Shown piece by piece: positions 36,192 through 46,104 of a stretch of DNA of 64,000 bases. The position numbers and the translations under genes were made by a program. Source of the stretch: Phycisphaeraceae bacterium (GTDB taxonomy: Bacteria > Planctomycetota > Phycisphaerae > Phycisphaerales > UBA1924); NCBI GenBank assembly GCA_020639235.1, contig JACKHC010000001.1, forward strand, positions 806,001 through 870,000. Direction: 5' to 3'. The notes under the pieces were generated by a model. It was given only the letters and a program-made list of their open reading frames with translations. It was not told the origin of the DNA and ran no database searches. The number at the start of each line of letters is the position of its first letter. The first letter of the stretch is position 1.

Positions 36192-39100
36192 ATGGCTCAC
36201 GGTCTAAATCGGCGAATTGGACTAAGAGGTGCAGTGCTTAAGATCGCCCTGCCCCCGATCGCCATCTTAGGTGTGCTTGCGACCCTCGCGATGCTGAACG
36301 GCCGAGCCATTGCCGACCCTGTCGATCCTCCGGGGCATCCCCGCCCGGTGCTGTTTGACTTCGACGGGGACGGAGTGACGGACCGTCTCGCCGCGAGCGT
36401 CGGGTTCAGCCAGGAGCAACCCGTCTGCTCGATCGTGCAGGTGTACTCGGGCGCCTTCTCGCAGTTCCGCTTCGCGCTGATCGGTGCCGAACCCAACGAT
36501 TTCTTCGGCTACGCACTGTCGAGTGCGGGCGATGTGAACGACGACGGATTCGAGGACATCATCATCGGCGCACCGCGCAATAGCGGGGGCGGGCTGAACG
36601 CCGGTGCCGTATACATGTTCTCCGGTGTCGATGGCTCCTTGCTCTATACGCTCAATGGACTGCCGGGCGAGTTCCTCGGGACCGCGGTCGCCGGTGCCGG
36701 CGACATCAACGGCGACTCGACCCCTGATGTGCTTGTTACGGGCTTCGATAGCTCGGACCCCTTCAATGTCACGGGACTTGTTTGGGCGCTCTCCGGCGAC
36801 GATGGCAGCCCAATCCGAATGTTCTCACCGGATCAGCCGGACGAGAGCTTCGGTCACTCATTGCTCGGTCTTGGTGACCTGAACGGCAACGGATTCGATG
36901 ATGTCATGATCGTTTCATCCGGTGCGCTCAATGCGAATGGGTTGCATGGCAAAGCGTACATCTTCGCAGGCGCCGCCTCGGGACCGGTGCCAGACACCGT
37001 GTACGCGGTGGCGGCCAGTTCAGTCATTGCGAACAACGACGCGGGGGTGGCGATCTTCGGGCATCTGGTAACTCTTGGGATGGATGTCGACGGAGACGGT
37101 AAGCGTGAGGTCGTGATCGCATCCCGCCCGAGCGACACGACCGTGGACCAGTATTACCTCGCCGCCGTCGATACCGTGACAAAGAACACGCTTGTCGCAA
37201 ATCCGAACTTCCAGATGATCCATCCAGGCGATGCGACGGGGGACCAGCAGACAGACCTGGACGATCTCAATGTGACAATCGTCAACTTCGGAGGCTCGAC
37301 CGACCTGCCGACCTACTTCGATGGCGACATCAACGGCGACGGCGTCATCGACGCGGACGACCTGAACCCGGTACTCGACGCTTTCGGCACCAAGAGCGAC
37401 CTTCAGTTGCTCGCGGGTTCGGTTGGCGTGAGTGTCGCGCAGTTGGGGCGGTATTCGATCGGCATCGAAGACGATGATGCGGGCACAGTCGCATACCAGA
37501 GCGCCGGATCGGCCGATCCGCTGAGGATTCAGACTCTTTCGGGCTCTCCACTCGGACTTGTGTGCGCAAAGAACCGGCGTCCGGGAAGGCCGTATGTCGA
37601 TCCAGACTCTACGCCTGGTCCCGACCGTGACCGTTGTCCTGGAGATGAGGGCTTTACACCGCCGGATGACAGCCCGTTCGGGGATCGGGATGGTGATGGG
37701 ATTCCGAACCGAGAGGACTGCGACGAGCCCGAGTACCAGGGAGATCCAGCAACGGATTGCGGCTGTCAGGACAGTGATAATGACGGCACGAAGAATCAGA
37801 ATGATTGCGACTCCCAATGCCCTCATCCCTACTACGATCCAGAGCTAGACTCTGACCATGACGGCATCGAGAATATCGATGATTGCGACTCTCCAGTGTT
37901 CATTCATTGTGGAGTCGGAGACCTCGACGGTGACGGGATCGTCGATGTGGATAACTGTGAGTGTCATGATGACGACCATGATGGTCGAAAGAACCAGATC
38001 GACTGCGACTCGTCGTGCCCACACGAGCTTTACTCTCGGGCGGGGGATCAAGATGGCGACGGACTTCTGAACTACCTTGACGGCGACTGGCTTTGCTTCG
38101 AAGGCAATCCCGCAAGCACAGACAGCGACGGCGATGGAATTGTCGACTCTCAGGATTGCGACTCACGTCACTTCTCCGCTGACCCATGCCTATGTACTCC
38201 CGATCCCAACGACTGCGACCCGGGTCCGTATACGCCTGGGTATCCACCGGAACCCCCTCCCGCGCCAGATTCTTGGAGCGGTATTCCTTCGAATACGGAT
38301 ATTGACCCAACGCCATCATCGTGCTGCCCGAATCCGATCACCCATCCTCTGACGACCTTTGCGTTTACGTGGGCGGATTACCGCGGACGACTGGTTCAAG
38401 CGCAGAGTGGACAGTTCAATGACAATGCGTTTCCTGAGTTCATCGGTTCGGTCTCCCTATCGGGTGAATGCGAGTACTATCTCCATTACGGAGGTTGGAT
38501 CGAGGAGACAGGCGACTTGTTCATTTTGCCGAGGATTGGGCAAGAGACATTCACCCTTTGGACCTTCTCGGAGTTCACATGGAACTGGTCGGCTTGCCAG
38601 CGTTGGCCCACGACAACTGTGGTCGCAGGCTTGAGACCAGTGGACGATCGTGGATCGTTGATTGGAGAAAACCTCTACGATCCGAGTCCAACGATTGGTA
38701 GCGACGGTAAGTACCACGCCTTCTTTGAGAACTTCGAGTCTTCAGGCGCCGGTGTGGTCATTCCGGTCAATGACAATGACTCTGACTACAACGATGTGCC
38801 AGACCTTGAGCAGGAGTCTATTGGGTTTTATGACCTCGATCTATGCCCGATCCTCATCGGAGCGGGCCCGGTTGAGTTGTTTGATGAGTCAGGTAATGTC
38901 ACGGCGACTGGTACATACCAGTTTACCTATCCATCCGATAGGATTCGGCTCTGGGCCGACCCGAAGAAGACACAACAGGTCCCAGCGACCGGTGGCATCG
39001 CCGACCTTCCCAGCAACATCCTCTGGATTGAAGGGTTGGAGGTTAGTGTCGAGCCCGGTGATGTGGTCCTAGGATTTGAATACACGATCGGCGGTATTCA

Positions 39101-40799
39101 AGTGTCGCAGGACATGCACATCACAGTCTATAAACTCCATCTAGCCGACCTGAATGGGCAGACGCGACCCGTTGCTCAGATGGTGGGGGGTGCGGATCTT
39201 GATGACATTGATGATGTTGTCGTATCTGGTGGAGACTTGTCGTCAATGGAGCAGAGTATCCAAGCGTACGGAGAGAATTCGCCGTTCATCGTTGACGGCA
39301 TTACCGCTGATGGCGCGTCTGTATGTTTGATTGTGACAGAGCCATCGTTCATTTGGGGGCCCTCAGTCCAAATCGAGTTGGCGAAGCCCAGTCATTACTA
39401 TGCCGATCTGGGCGGCGATGAGTCAGCGGGGGCTCTGTGGCTCTATAAGCCTGAGTTTGACAGCTCGTTCGGGGGCCAAGTGCTGAGAATGCCCCCGCTC
39501 CCGATCGATGACGCACTCGGCAGTGATCCGGCACTCTCAGCGCAAACCGACTTCGAAGATGGCAAAGCAGTTCTCGTCGCGCCGCCTTCGCTACCCCTTA
39601 GTCAAACAGAGCCACAGTCGTTCCCGATCGATGACGGTGCGGGTCGATTGGTTGGCCTTACGATTCGATCTGATGGTGGAGTGTGGCCTCAAGTGAGAAC
39701 GATTCGGCTTCGCCGGGCTCCACTTCTTGTTGTTCATGGTCTGTTCAGCGCGCCAATCACCTGGAATAACCTAGTCTGGAGCAAAGCGAATTTCGGTACC
39801 GATGTTGTACTTATGGACTACCAAGCGTCGCATGGCGATGGGTACGACAAGAACTGGGATAATCTCGATGATGCAATAGATGATCTGAGACAGCGACAGA
39901 GAAGCGGTGATGTCGATGGCTCGCGATACTCGATCGCGAGGATAGACCTAGTCGGACATAGCATGGGAGGCGTGCTAGCGCGCCTGCATGCATCCGACTT
40001 GGCAACCACAGGACAAGTCGAGATAGACCGCGATGCATCTTGGTATACAGATGTGGTTGGTTCAAACTACTGGCCTATTGACTTGCGCCGCAATCAGACA
40101 ATGGAATACTGGTACCTGAATGCAAGTAATAACTGGGCAGGAGATTATCGAAGATTTGTATCAATTGCTTCTCCATTTCAGGGATCGGGTATCGCAACAG
40201 TGGGTCGAAAATGGTTCGAAGCACAAGTGGATGAGCAATTGGTTGGCGACCTAGCGGCTGCGGCTAGAAATCGAACACTGGGTAGTCGTATGCAGATGGG
40301 ACTCACAACATTTCCGAAGTACTCTCAGGTTCCCCATGCGACGATCGATTTGATCCCGGGAAGTGAAATGGACGATGCGATTGATAACGCCAACTTCCCA
40401 ACGGGCCGAAGGCGTGTACGATGGCACGCGATCGTCGGGATTGCCAATCACGAGTATGATCCCGAGTCTATTCGTAGATATGCGCAGGGGTTCATTTATA
40501 ATGTGGCGGACGGAGTAGCTCAGGGCTTCGGATGGGAAGGTATTGTCGAAATTGACCCTATGAACTCAGATCTGGTGGTACACAAGGACTCTCAATCACT
40601 CGGCCAGTTGAACGACGCAACAATCATGGTTGATATGGTGCACTCGAACGGACAGAACAACACGGATATTGCGAATTTTTATGGCATTGAAGGGCTGGTA
40701 TCGGAAACACAGTCTGAGAGCATTGCCAATCGTGTTCGAGATCTACTTAGGGTGCTTGATTTGAGCACTACAGACTGGGACGCCGTGCTAGACCCATGA
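36192..40799 (+). CDS. Giant secreted protein: FG-GAP repeats, dockerin-like pair, TSP3 repeats, lipase-like end
   Basis: The 1535-residue protein starts with a long signal segment ending GRAIA-DP. Three to four FG-GAP repeats follow (about 50-330, of the form GDVNDDGFEDIIIGAP), then a dockerin-like pair (about 345-400, GDQQTDLDDLN and DGVIDADDLN). A run of Asp-rich thrombospondin type-3 calcium repeats spans about 485-675 (DRDGDGIPN, DSDNDGTKN, DSDHDGIEN). After a beta-rich middle comes an alpha/beta-hydrolase domain at about 1175-1480 with VVHGLFS and the nucleophile elbow GHSMGG. The start at 36192 has GGAGG six bases upstream. It is likely an extracellular, calcium-stabilised esterase/lipase. 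Base composition becomes more AT-rich after about 38.3 kb, within the gene. Palindrome site 5 lies upstream. Confidence 0.8.
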   Translation: MAHGLNRRIGLRGAVLKIALPPIAILGVLATLAMLNGRAIADPVDPPGHPRPVLFDFDGDGVTDRLAASVGFSQEQPVCSIVQVYSGAFSQFRFALIGAEPNDFFGYALSSAGDVNDDGFEDIIIGAPRNSGGGLNAGAVYMFSGVDGSLLYTLNGLPGEFLGTAVAGAGDINGDSTPDVLVTGFDSSDPFNVTGLVWALSGDDGSPIRMFSPDQPDESFGHSLLGLGDLNGNGFDDVMIVSSGALNANGLHGKAYIFAGAASGPVPDTVYAVAASSVIANNDAGVAIFGHLVTLGMDVDGDGKREVVIASRPSDTTVDQYYLAAVDTVTKNTLVANPNFQMIHPGDATGDQQTDLDDLNVTIVNFGGSTDLPTYFDGDINGDGVIDADDLNPVLDAFGTKSDLQLLAGSVGVSVAQLGRYSIGIEDDDAGTVAYQSAGSADPLRIQTLSGSPLGLVCAKNRRPGRPYVDPDSTPGPDRDRCPGDEGFTPPDDSPFGDRDGDGIPNREDCDEPEYQGDPATDCGCQDSDNDGTKNQNDCDSQCPHPYYDPELDSDHDGIENIDDCDSPVFIHCGVGDLDGDGIVDVDNCECHDDDHDGRKNQIDCDSSCPHELYSRAGDQDGDGLLNYLDGDWLCFEGNPASTDSDGDGIVDSQDCDSRHFSADPCLCTPDPNDCDPGPYTPGYPPEPPPAPDSWSGIPSNTDIDPTPSSCCPNPITHPLTTFAFTWADYRGRLVQAQSGQFNDNAFPEFIGSVSLSGECEYYLHYGGWIEETGDLFILPRIGQETFTLWTFSEFTWNWSACQRWPTTTVVAGLRPVDDRGSLIGENLYDPSPTIGSDGKYHAFFENFESSGAGVVIPVNDNDSDYNDVPDLEQESIGFYDLDLCPILIGAGPVELFDESGNVTATGTYQFTYPSDRIRLWADPKKTQQVPATGGIADLPSNILWIEGLEVSVEPGDVVLGFEYTIGGIQVSQDMHITVYKLHLADLNGQTRPVAQMVGGADLDDIDDVVVSGGDLSSMEQSIQAYGENSPFIVDGITADGASVCLIVTEPSFIWGPSVQIELAKPSHYYADLGGDESAGALWLYKPEFDSSFGGQVLRMPPLPIDDALGSDPALSAQTDFEDGKAVLVAPPSLPLSQTEPQSFPIDDGAGRLVGLTIRSDGGVWPQVRTIRLRRAPLLVVHGLFSAPITWNNLVWSKANFGTDVVLMDYQASHGDGYDKNWDNLDDAIDDLRQRQRSGDVDGSRYSIARIDLVGHSMGGVLARLHASDLATTGQVEIDRDASWYTDVVGSNYWPIDLRRNQTMEYWYLNASNNWAGDYRRFVSIASPFQGSGIATVGRKWFEAQVDEQLVGDLAAAARNRTLGSRMQMGLTTFPKYSQVPHATIDLIPGSEMDDAIDNANFPTGRRRVRWHAIVGIANHEYDPESIRRYAQGFIYNVADGVAQGFGWEGIVEIDPMNSDLVVHKDSQSLGQLNDATIMVDMVHSNGQNNTDIANFYGIEGLVSETQSESIANRVRDLLRVLDLSTTDWDAVLDP

Positions 40800-40847
40800 T
40801 ATCTGCCTGCCAAATCAACCGTGTTGGTTTCAATAGAGGAATTAGCT

Positions 40848-41912
40848 ATGAGTAACGCGTACAGAGTAGCGAATACCGTTGTAATGAGTTGGGCAGTCTT
40901 GTGCTCTAGCTCATGCACCGTATTTGGCGACACGCCGGTTAGTGTGGATGTCATTCGCGTGGATCAGGTGCCTGTTGTAAACATTGGCGTATTTTTGCGA
41001 TCAGGCAATTGGATGGGAATTCAAGAAACGGATCAGCAAGGGCGAGCGCAGTTCAGTATTCCTGACGAGGAAGCAGGCGAATACATTGTCTGTGGCATTT
41101 GGCCAGGAGAGGGATTCCGGCCAGAAGGGTGGACCATGGGTGACATCCGTGAGTCAATGGAGGCATTCGACAGCTTTCTATCAGAATTTAGCGCCCCGAT
41201 GATGGTCCGCGCGGAGTTGCCGATAGCTGGTGCGCCGGCACTGGTGGAGATTCCTGTAGTAGCTGGAATCACGGTGTCGATGCACATGGCGAATCCGGAT
41301 GGCAGCACAGTCACTCGTGGAGAGGTGTTTGCTCCAAGGACCATTGCGGCGACTCCGATCCGTGAATGGAACAATGGTGTGGTTGAGTTGCGTGGAGTTC
41401 CGGCTGAGGAAGGTGTAGAGATTTGGTACAGAGGGTATTCTCCAGAGTATTATCGACTCCAGTATCCCGCTGGACTTGGCAATCAGGATGTTGATCTTGG
41501 GGATGTCGTCGTCCCTCAGTACCAGCCCGACGCAATGCTGAGCATGACCGTCACCGAGAGTGTGGCTACCGATAGTGCCGGATTTGCTATTGGTGCGAAT
41601 GCGACATTAATCGCGACAGACGCTTCAAGAGTTCTAGGGTTCGGCTTGATTGCCCAAACCGGTGCACTTCATACGGCAAGAGAGTTCATGAATGAGGAAG
41701 TATCCGTGGATGTGCCCGCGGGCGAGTACTTTGTTGTGCCAGGAATGGTCTGTGGTTCAAATGTTCTAAGAGTATTGGAGTTGATTGCTGAAGGGCGCGC
41801 GGCAGATTTAAGGAATGCGGGCGTGCCCGTGGTCACTTGCGTTTCAAACCAGCTGGTTACATATTCGATCAATGCTGACAGTGCTCTCGATGCAATTGCG
41901 TCTGTTGAGTGA
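40848..41912 (+). CDS. Secreted protein with carboxypeptidase-regulatory-like (prealbumin-type) domains
   Basis: This 354-residue protein has a signal peptide ending near VFGDTP. Its first domain (about 25-85) reads VNIGVFLRSG, then ETDQQGRAQFSIPD and GEYIVCG, the pattern of carboxypeptidase-regulatory-like Ig-type folds. Similar strand patterns recur to the end. GAGGA precedes the ATG at 40848. It follows the giant secreted lipase-like gene by 48 bases, so the two are probably one transcript and act together outside the cell. The AT-richer composition matches the end of the preceding gene. Confidence 0.65.
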   Translation: MSNAYRVANTVVMSWAVLCSSSCTVFGDTPVSVDVIRVDQVPVVNIGVFLRSGNWMGIQETDQQGRAQFSIPDEEAGEYIVCGIWPGEGFRPEGWTMGDIRESMEAFDSFLSEFSAPMMVRAELPIAGAPALVEIPVVAGITVSMHMANPDGSTVTRGEVFAPRTIAATPIREWNNGVVELRGVPAEEGVEIWYRGYSPEYYRLQYPAGLGNQDVDLGDVVVPQYQPDAMLSMTVTESVATDSAGFAIGANATLIATDASRVLGFGLIAQTGALHTAREFMNEEVSVDVPAGEYFVVPGMVCGSNVLRVLELIAEGRAADLRNAGVPVVTCVSNQLVTYSINADSALDAIASVE

Positions 41913-42712
41913 CAATCAAAAATCTCGCTGGTGTCGAGTCGAAAGACCTTCGCAATGATGGCATCTCATGTAGTTGTTCTTCTGAACTCGCCTGAAGTGC
42001 ACTGTCGCATGCATTTGTCTTGACTGAGGCTGTATTCATGGTTGATACTCCATGTTGAGAGTCGAGCTGTCTCAGGCACGAGCGTCACCGATCGTAGAGG
42101 TGTGTCGGTGATGATACTGGTATGGCCGATCTACAACCGGACTAGACGATGCCGGCCTGATGATTGGATGCGTTTGTGGCGGCGCTGGTGCGGCGCGCGT
42201 GCAGACAAAGACTGTCGATCAACACGCTGGCTTTGATTCCCGTGGCGTTGGAGGAGTCCGTAGACACTGTCGCCGGTGATGGCTCGATCAAGTCGTCCCG
42301 TCTTGTTGTTGCGAACGGGATGGAACGGGGCGCGGATCGGTCGTTGGAGTGACCAGCCAGCGTCATGTACTCCTAGTTCGCGGACAGCACCGCGCGGAAC
42401 ATGGACACATACCGGGTCTTGGAGCCACTGCCGAGGACTGTGATGTGAATTCCGCCGCCACGCTCGCGATGACCAGGAGTGCTCTGGGGACAACCTTGCA
42501 TCTCGTTTCCGTTTCTGGCTGGTTGAGGATGTCCATGCCGTAGCGGTGTGCTCGGAGTGCGGCAAGCCATCGTCCGGCTTCCGTGCTGCGCGTGTGCAGC
42601 CGGCAGACCCGGGCTACGCCTTGGGGCTCCGCTCCGGGCGATATCGGCTTGCCACCGCCTGCGCTCCCCGCTCAAGGGTCGGCATGTCAACCAGCAACAG
42701 AAAGGAAACTCA
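41913..42712. other. Gene-poor spacer with a recombinase fossil and the cassette leader
   Basis: This 800-base stretch has no intact gene. It contains a decayed tyrosine recombinase on the minus strand (42145-42330) and, at its right end, the GC-rich leader of the ArdC cassette. Composition switches from AT-rich to GC-rich near 42.2 kb, which marks a join between blocks of different origin. Confidence 0.6.
42145..42330 (-). pseudogene. Tyrosine recombinase fossil
   Basis: Reading the minus strand, PFHPVRNNKTGRLDRAITGD leads to SVYGLLQRHG. After a frameshift at about 42240 it continues GIKASVLIDSLCLHARRTS and AATNASNHQAGIV. This matches the segment of XerC-like integrases that ends in the box II HxLR motif and the helix after it, here with Arg for Leu. 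Everything before and after is lost, so it is a non-functional scar. Confidence 0.6.
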
Positions 42713-43093
42713 ATGTCCAAGTCAACACCCATCGACCACATCCGCCTCGGAGCGATCCAGGCCGCGATCTGGTCCAACGACACCGAGAACGGTCCACGCT
42801 TCAGCGTCACTGTCGAACGCATGTACCGCGAGCGTGAGTCCAACGAGTGGAAGTACTCCGGCACCTTCAACCGCGATGATCTCCTGACGCTCGCCAAGGT
42901 CGCCGATCTGGCTCACACCCGGATCCATGAGATCCAGGGAAAGGTCCGGGCCAAAGCTCGAATCGCTGAAGAGCAGTCTGCCCCCGACGAGTCGTCGTCT
43001 AAGCCCCCGGCGCACGTCGCCGGGGGCGCTTCGGGCGCCGATGGTGATCAAGCCAAGAGGGCCCGGGCGAAGGCCGGCGCCAAGTCTCGATGA
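42713..43093 (+). CDS. Conserved-looking hypothetical protein of the ArdC cassette
   Basis: This 126-residue protein has an ordered N-terminus (about 1-75, IRLGAIQAAIWSND and FSVTVERMYRE, then KYSGTFNRDDLL) and a disordered basic tail. Proteins of this kind, beginning with a short strand-loop that mentions no metal site, accompany ArdC genes on mobile elements; I know of no assigned function. The ATG at 42713 has AAAGGA and shares its leader pattern with the gene at 44919. It is the first gene of a plus-strand group with the ArdC gene. Confidence 0.65.
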   Translation: MSKSTPIDHIRLGAIQAAIWSNDTENGPRFSVTVERMYRERESNEWKYSGTFNRDDLLTLAKVADLAHTRIHEIQGKVRAKARIAEEQSAPDESSSKPPAHVAGGASGADGDQAKRARAKAGAKSR

Positions 43094-43202
43094 GGACGGC
43101 TCCGGCATGCCGCTTCGGCGCCGTCCGGAAGTGTTCCGACGGCGTCGCGGCAACGCGGTGCAAGTCACCCGCAACTGAGGATCAACAGCCGTTGGCACTG
43201 AA

Positions 43203-44129
43203 ATGAGCGCGGGGAGTGGGGGGTCAGGGGCAGCTAATCAGCCGACGGCATCAAAGACCGATCAGGTCAGACAGATTGTTGATCGCGCGGTCGCGGACCT
43301 CGCCGAACAGCTGGATCACGGGGATCGCTCCCAGCTCGACGCATTCCTCGCCGCGCTGAGCCGGTTCCACCGTTACAGCATCAACAATGTCTTTCTGATC
43401 CTCTCGCAGCGCCCCGAGGCCACACGCGTCGCCGGGTTCCACACATGGCGATCGCTCGGCCGGGCCGTCAAACGGGGCGAGAAGGGCATCGCGATCTTTG
43501 CACCGATGTTGCTCAGGCCGAAGCAGACGCCTCAGCTCGAGAACGCGGAGCAAGATCGTGATACACCGCAACTCCGATTCCGCGTGGTTCATGTCTTTGA
43601 CATCAGCCAGACCGAGGGTGAGCCCCTGCCTTCTCTGGACCGCATCGGCGGTGATCCCGGCGAGGCGTTGATAGCCTTGGAGTCGGCCGTCACGGCAAGC
43701 GGGATCGTGCTGGAAACCGTCGACTCTCTTGGCGGTGCCGAAGGCATCTCCAGCGGTGGGCGTATTCGCTTGCGAGAGGGGCTCTCGCCTGCGGAGCGAT
43801 TCTCCGTCCTAGCCCACGAGTGGGCGCACGAGAAGTTGCATCAGACTCATGCCCCATCGGAACGACCCGACAAGGTGGTGAGAGAGACCGAAGCCGAGGC
43901 GGTGGCCTTCGTCGTGAGTCAGGCCATCGGACTGGAGACAGGAAGCGCATCGGCAGATTACATCCGGCTGTATCGCGGCGATAAGGAGACACTTGCGGCG
44001 TCGCTCGATCGTATCCAGAAGACGGCGTGTTCGATCATTCAAGCCATACAGGATCCGGACTCCGCGAAGTCTCCGTCGTTGCCACAAGCAACTCATTCGC
44101 AAGCCAATCCTCGCGAGCGGTCGCGATGA
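43203..44129 (+). CDS. ArdC-like antirestriction protein
   Basis: The 308-residue protein has the ArdC layout. The N-terminal ssDNA-binding domain (about 20-130) carries FHRYSINNVFLILSQRP, AGFHTWRSLGR and VKRGEKGIAIFAP. A metallopeptidase-like domain follows, with HEWAH at 205-209 and EAEAVAFVVS near 231. ArdC proteins protect single-stranded incoming DNA during conjugation, which fits an element encoding a MobF relaxase. The downstream 151-residue gene starts inside its stop codon (ATGA). The ribosome site is weak. Confidence 0.82.
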   Translation: MSAGSGGSGAANQPTASKTDQVRQIVDRAVADLAEQLDHGDRSQLDAFLAALSRFHRYSINNVFLILSQRPEATRVAGFHTWRSLGRAVKRGEKGIAIFAPMLLRPKQTPQLENAEQDRDTPQLRFRVVHVFDISQTEGEPLPSLDRIGGDPGEALIALESAVTASGIVLETVDSLGGAEGISSGGRIRLREGLSPAERFSVLAHEWAHEKLHQTHAPSERPDKVVRETEAEAVAFVVSQAIGLETGSASADYIRLYRGDKETLAASLDRIQKTACSIIQAIQDPDSAKSPSLPQATHSQANPRERSR

Positions 44130-44581
44130 AGGGCGGGATCGATACCCACGAGATTGATGCCTCCAGGCTGGCATCCGGTGAATGGAACGCACGATCTCAG
44201 AAGCTCATTGGCGAGGGTGATGTGTGGGCCTCCTACAGCGGCGATCGGATCGGCATGGGTCAGCCGATCAGACGCCCGTTTTCCTGGAGGGGCGGGCTGT
44301 GGGTGTGTACCGGCACCGCGGGCACGCGGGATCATGTAAACGCAGAGGCGTACAAGCTCGTTGACGTCGCGGTTTTTCGCGGCACGCCGACGATCTACGC
44401 AGAGAAGACACGGGACGCAGAGTCAGCCCGACGCGATCCGATGGGGTTCTATCACGGCATGACCGTCAGGTGCCGCGGTGCCGAGTTGGTCCTGTGCGGA
44501 CCGCCTGTCAGACTGGTCCCCAAGCGAACACAAAACCCAACTCTCTTTGACTCATTCCATCGCTCCAATCGAGTCCGATGA
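44126..44581 (+). CDS. Hypothetical protein coupled to ArdC
   Basis: This 151-residue soluble protein is beta-rich, with SWRGGLWVCTGTAG and RCRGAELVLCGPPVRLVP stretches and a near-terminal FDSFHRSNR. No family is recognised. Its ATG overlaps the TGA of the ArdC gene, so it is translationally coupled to it and probably supports early establishment of transferred DNA. Confidence 0.6.
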   Translation: MKGGIDTHEIDASRLASGEWNARSQKLIGEGDVWASYSGDRIGMGQPIRRPFSWRGGLWVCTGTAGTRDHVNAEAYKLVDVAVFRGTPTIYAEKTRDAESARRDPMGFYHGMTVRCRGAELVLCGPPVRLVPKRTQNPTLFDSFHRSNRVR

Positions 44582-44918
44582 CCGGACATCCCCTAATCGC
44601 TGCAATGCGTGCGGGCCGGCCCGTGTCGGCCGATACCCAAACCTCCGCCGGTTCCGTGTCTGTCGATACCCAGACCGAGCTCCCCACTCAAGGGCCCGTT
44701 CTGAAGATCACTCGCCACGAAGTCCCTCTTGGTTGTTGAACGAATCCAGGTCCTGCCGCGGTGCTCGGCGCTATCAAGCGGCCGTCGCCTTCCGCGGCTC
44801 CGCTGACGCTCGCCTTGTGCAGGCGATCCCCCTCGAAGAGGGCGGCCCATTGCTTGACATCGCCTGTGCTCCGCAGCCGAGGCGGACCATGTTCAACAAC
44901 TTCAAGAAAGGACTACCT

Positions 44919-45161
44919 ATGACGACGACAAATTCAGACTCGGTCGCCGGTGATCAATCGCCGGAATCAACCGTTCTCACCATTACCATGCAGCGTGTTG
45001 CCAAGGGCAACGGCGAGTTCGCCATCCGGTATCGCGTTTGCCTCTGCCGGGATTGCCTGGCAGCGTCCCGGGAACATCTGATCGAGGTCCTCGAGGATGT
45101 ACTGAAGGACATTCGTTTGGAAGAGAGTCCTATGGGCATCGAGGAACATCTCGCCCATTGA
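44919..45161 (+). CDS. Small protein with a CxC..C motif
   Basis: The 80-residue product has an N-terminal polar tail, then VLTITMQRVAKGNGEFAIR, a CLCRDC cluster (about 50-55), and a helical acidic end. It may bind a metal through the Cys group. AAAGGA before the ATG, and a leader resembling that of the gene at 42713, suggest the same regulatory design. A strong terminator follows 55 bases after the stop. Confidence 0.6.
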   Translation: MTTTNSDSVAGDQSPESTVLTITMQRVAKGNGEFAIRYRVCLCRDCLAASREHLIEVLEDVLKDIRLEESPMGIEEHLAH

Positions 45162-45216
45162 TGTACCCGAGCGGGCGAAAGCCTGTACCTTCAACCATTG
45201 CCACCTACCATCAACT

Positions 45217-45251
45217 TGGGGGGCCGGATCTGCCGGCCCCCTCTACTTTTG
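45217..45251 (+). terminator. Rho-independent terminator of the ArdC cassette
   Basis: A perfect 10-base stem (45217-45226 GGGGGGCCGG with 45232-45241 CCGGCCCCCC) and a five-base loop are followed by TCTACTTTT. It ends the plus-strand run 42713-45161. Confidence 0.85.
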
Positions 45252-46104
45252 GAGGCCATCGCTGCGGCGACAGAATGCTACCGTTCCACTGACCCAGTGA
45301 TCCGCCTGATAGCGGCCTCCGGGGGCACACTTGGAGACACTCGCCCGGAGGCGCCGCCAGTCCGCCGAACCCTGCCAGGCCCCACGCCCCACGCGTGCGG
45401 GGACGAACACAAGACGGCCAGTTCCTGATCGGGAAGCGGACTGCCGAACTTCGCCTCGGTGGCCTTGCCAACAAACCAAATCCGAAGTCCGACATCCCAA
45501 CTACCATTCCCTCGCCAATTCTATGGGAGCGTCCAGCCGTCCCCGCGTCGCCGGAGTGACACATATGTGTGCCATAATTGCCACCACACTGCAGTGTTCA
45601 GAGCGAAATGGGGCTGGCACTACTTTGTAGCCCAAAGAGCCCATTCATCGTTCAGACGTCTTCCCTTGGTGTGGACCGAACTCACCATGGTAAAGTTCAA
45701 CAAGCCCTTCCGATAACAGGATATACTAGATGTTAATCGCTAAACTGAAGGACCGACCACCAGAGTCTGAACCGCCCGATTGCGTGTTGTGCGATCCCAA
45801 GAGTCTAGATTACCTTGACCGACCTAATGCGACAATGCGCCGCTCCTGAAGGATTCGTACAATCGCCTTCACAAGCTGCTGGTCATCGTCTTCCAGCCCT
45901 TCACAAGAGACCATCGTCGCCTGGATGTCGTTCATGCTCGTCAGGTTCTGAATTGGCGTGTCCGCGAGGCACTTTCCACCATCACTATTCTCGCACACAT
46001 TTATTTCCCTTCGATCTGCGTTCAGTTAAGTACCGAATGCTAGACAGCCAGATTCACGTCGAGCTGTCAAGTCATTTCGCATTCACAAGCTCTAGAGGAA
46101 CTTG
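45252..46104. other. Long gene-poor region with palindrome site 6
   Basis: About 850 bases lie between the terminator and the PilZ gene. Palindrome site 6 is at 45558-45573. The left part is GC-rich like the ArdC cassette and the right part AT-richer like the PilZ gene. A possible short reading frame on the minus strand at 45810-45935 has no ribosome site and was not accepted. No other gene is supported. Confidence 0.5.
45558..45573. promoter_or_regulatory. Palindrome site 6
   Basis: GACAC-ATATGT-GTGCC has one mismatch in the left arm and is identical to site 1 on the opposite strand. It is about 530 bases upstream of the next gene, the PilZ protein at 46105. Confidence 0.6.

Noticed and set aside
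45810..45998. Short minus-strand frame of 62 codons between the ArdC and PilZ genes
   Set aside because: No ribosome site before any start and no recognisable motif; left as unassigned although the composition is protein-like.
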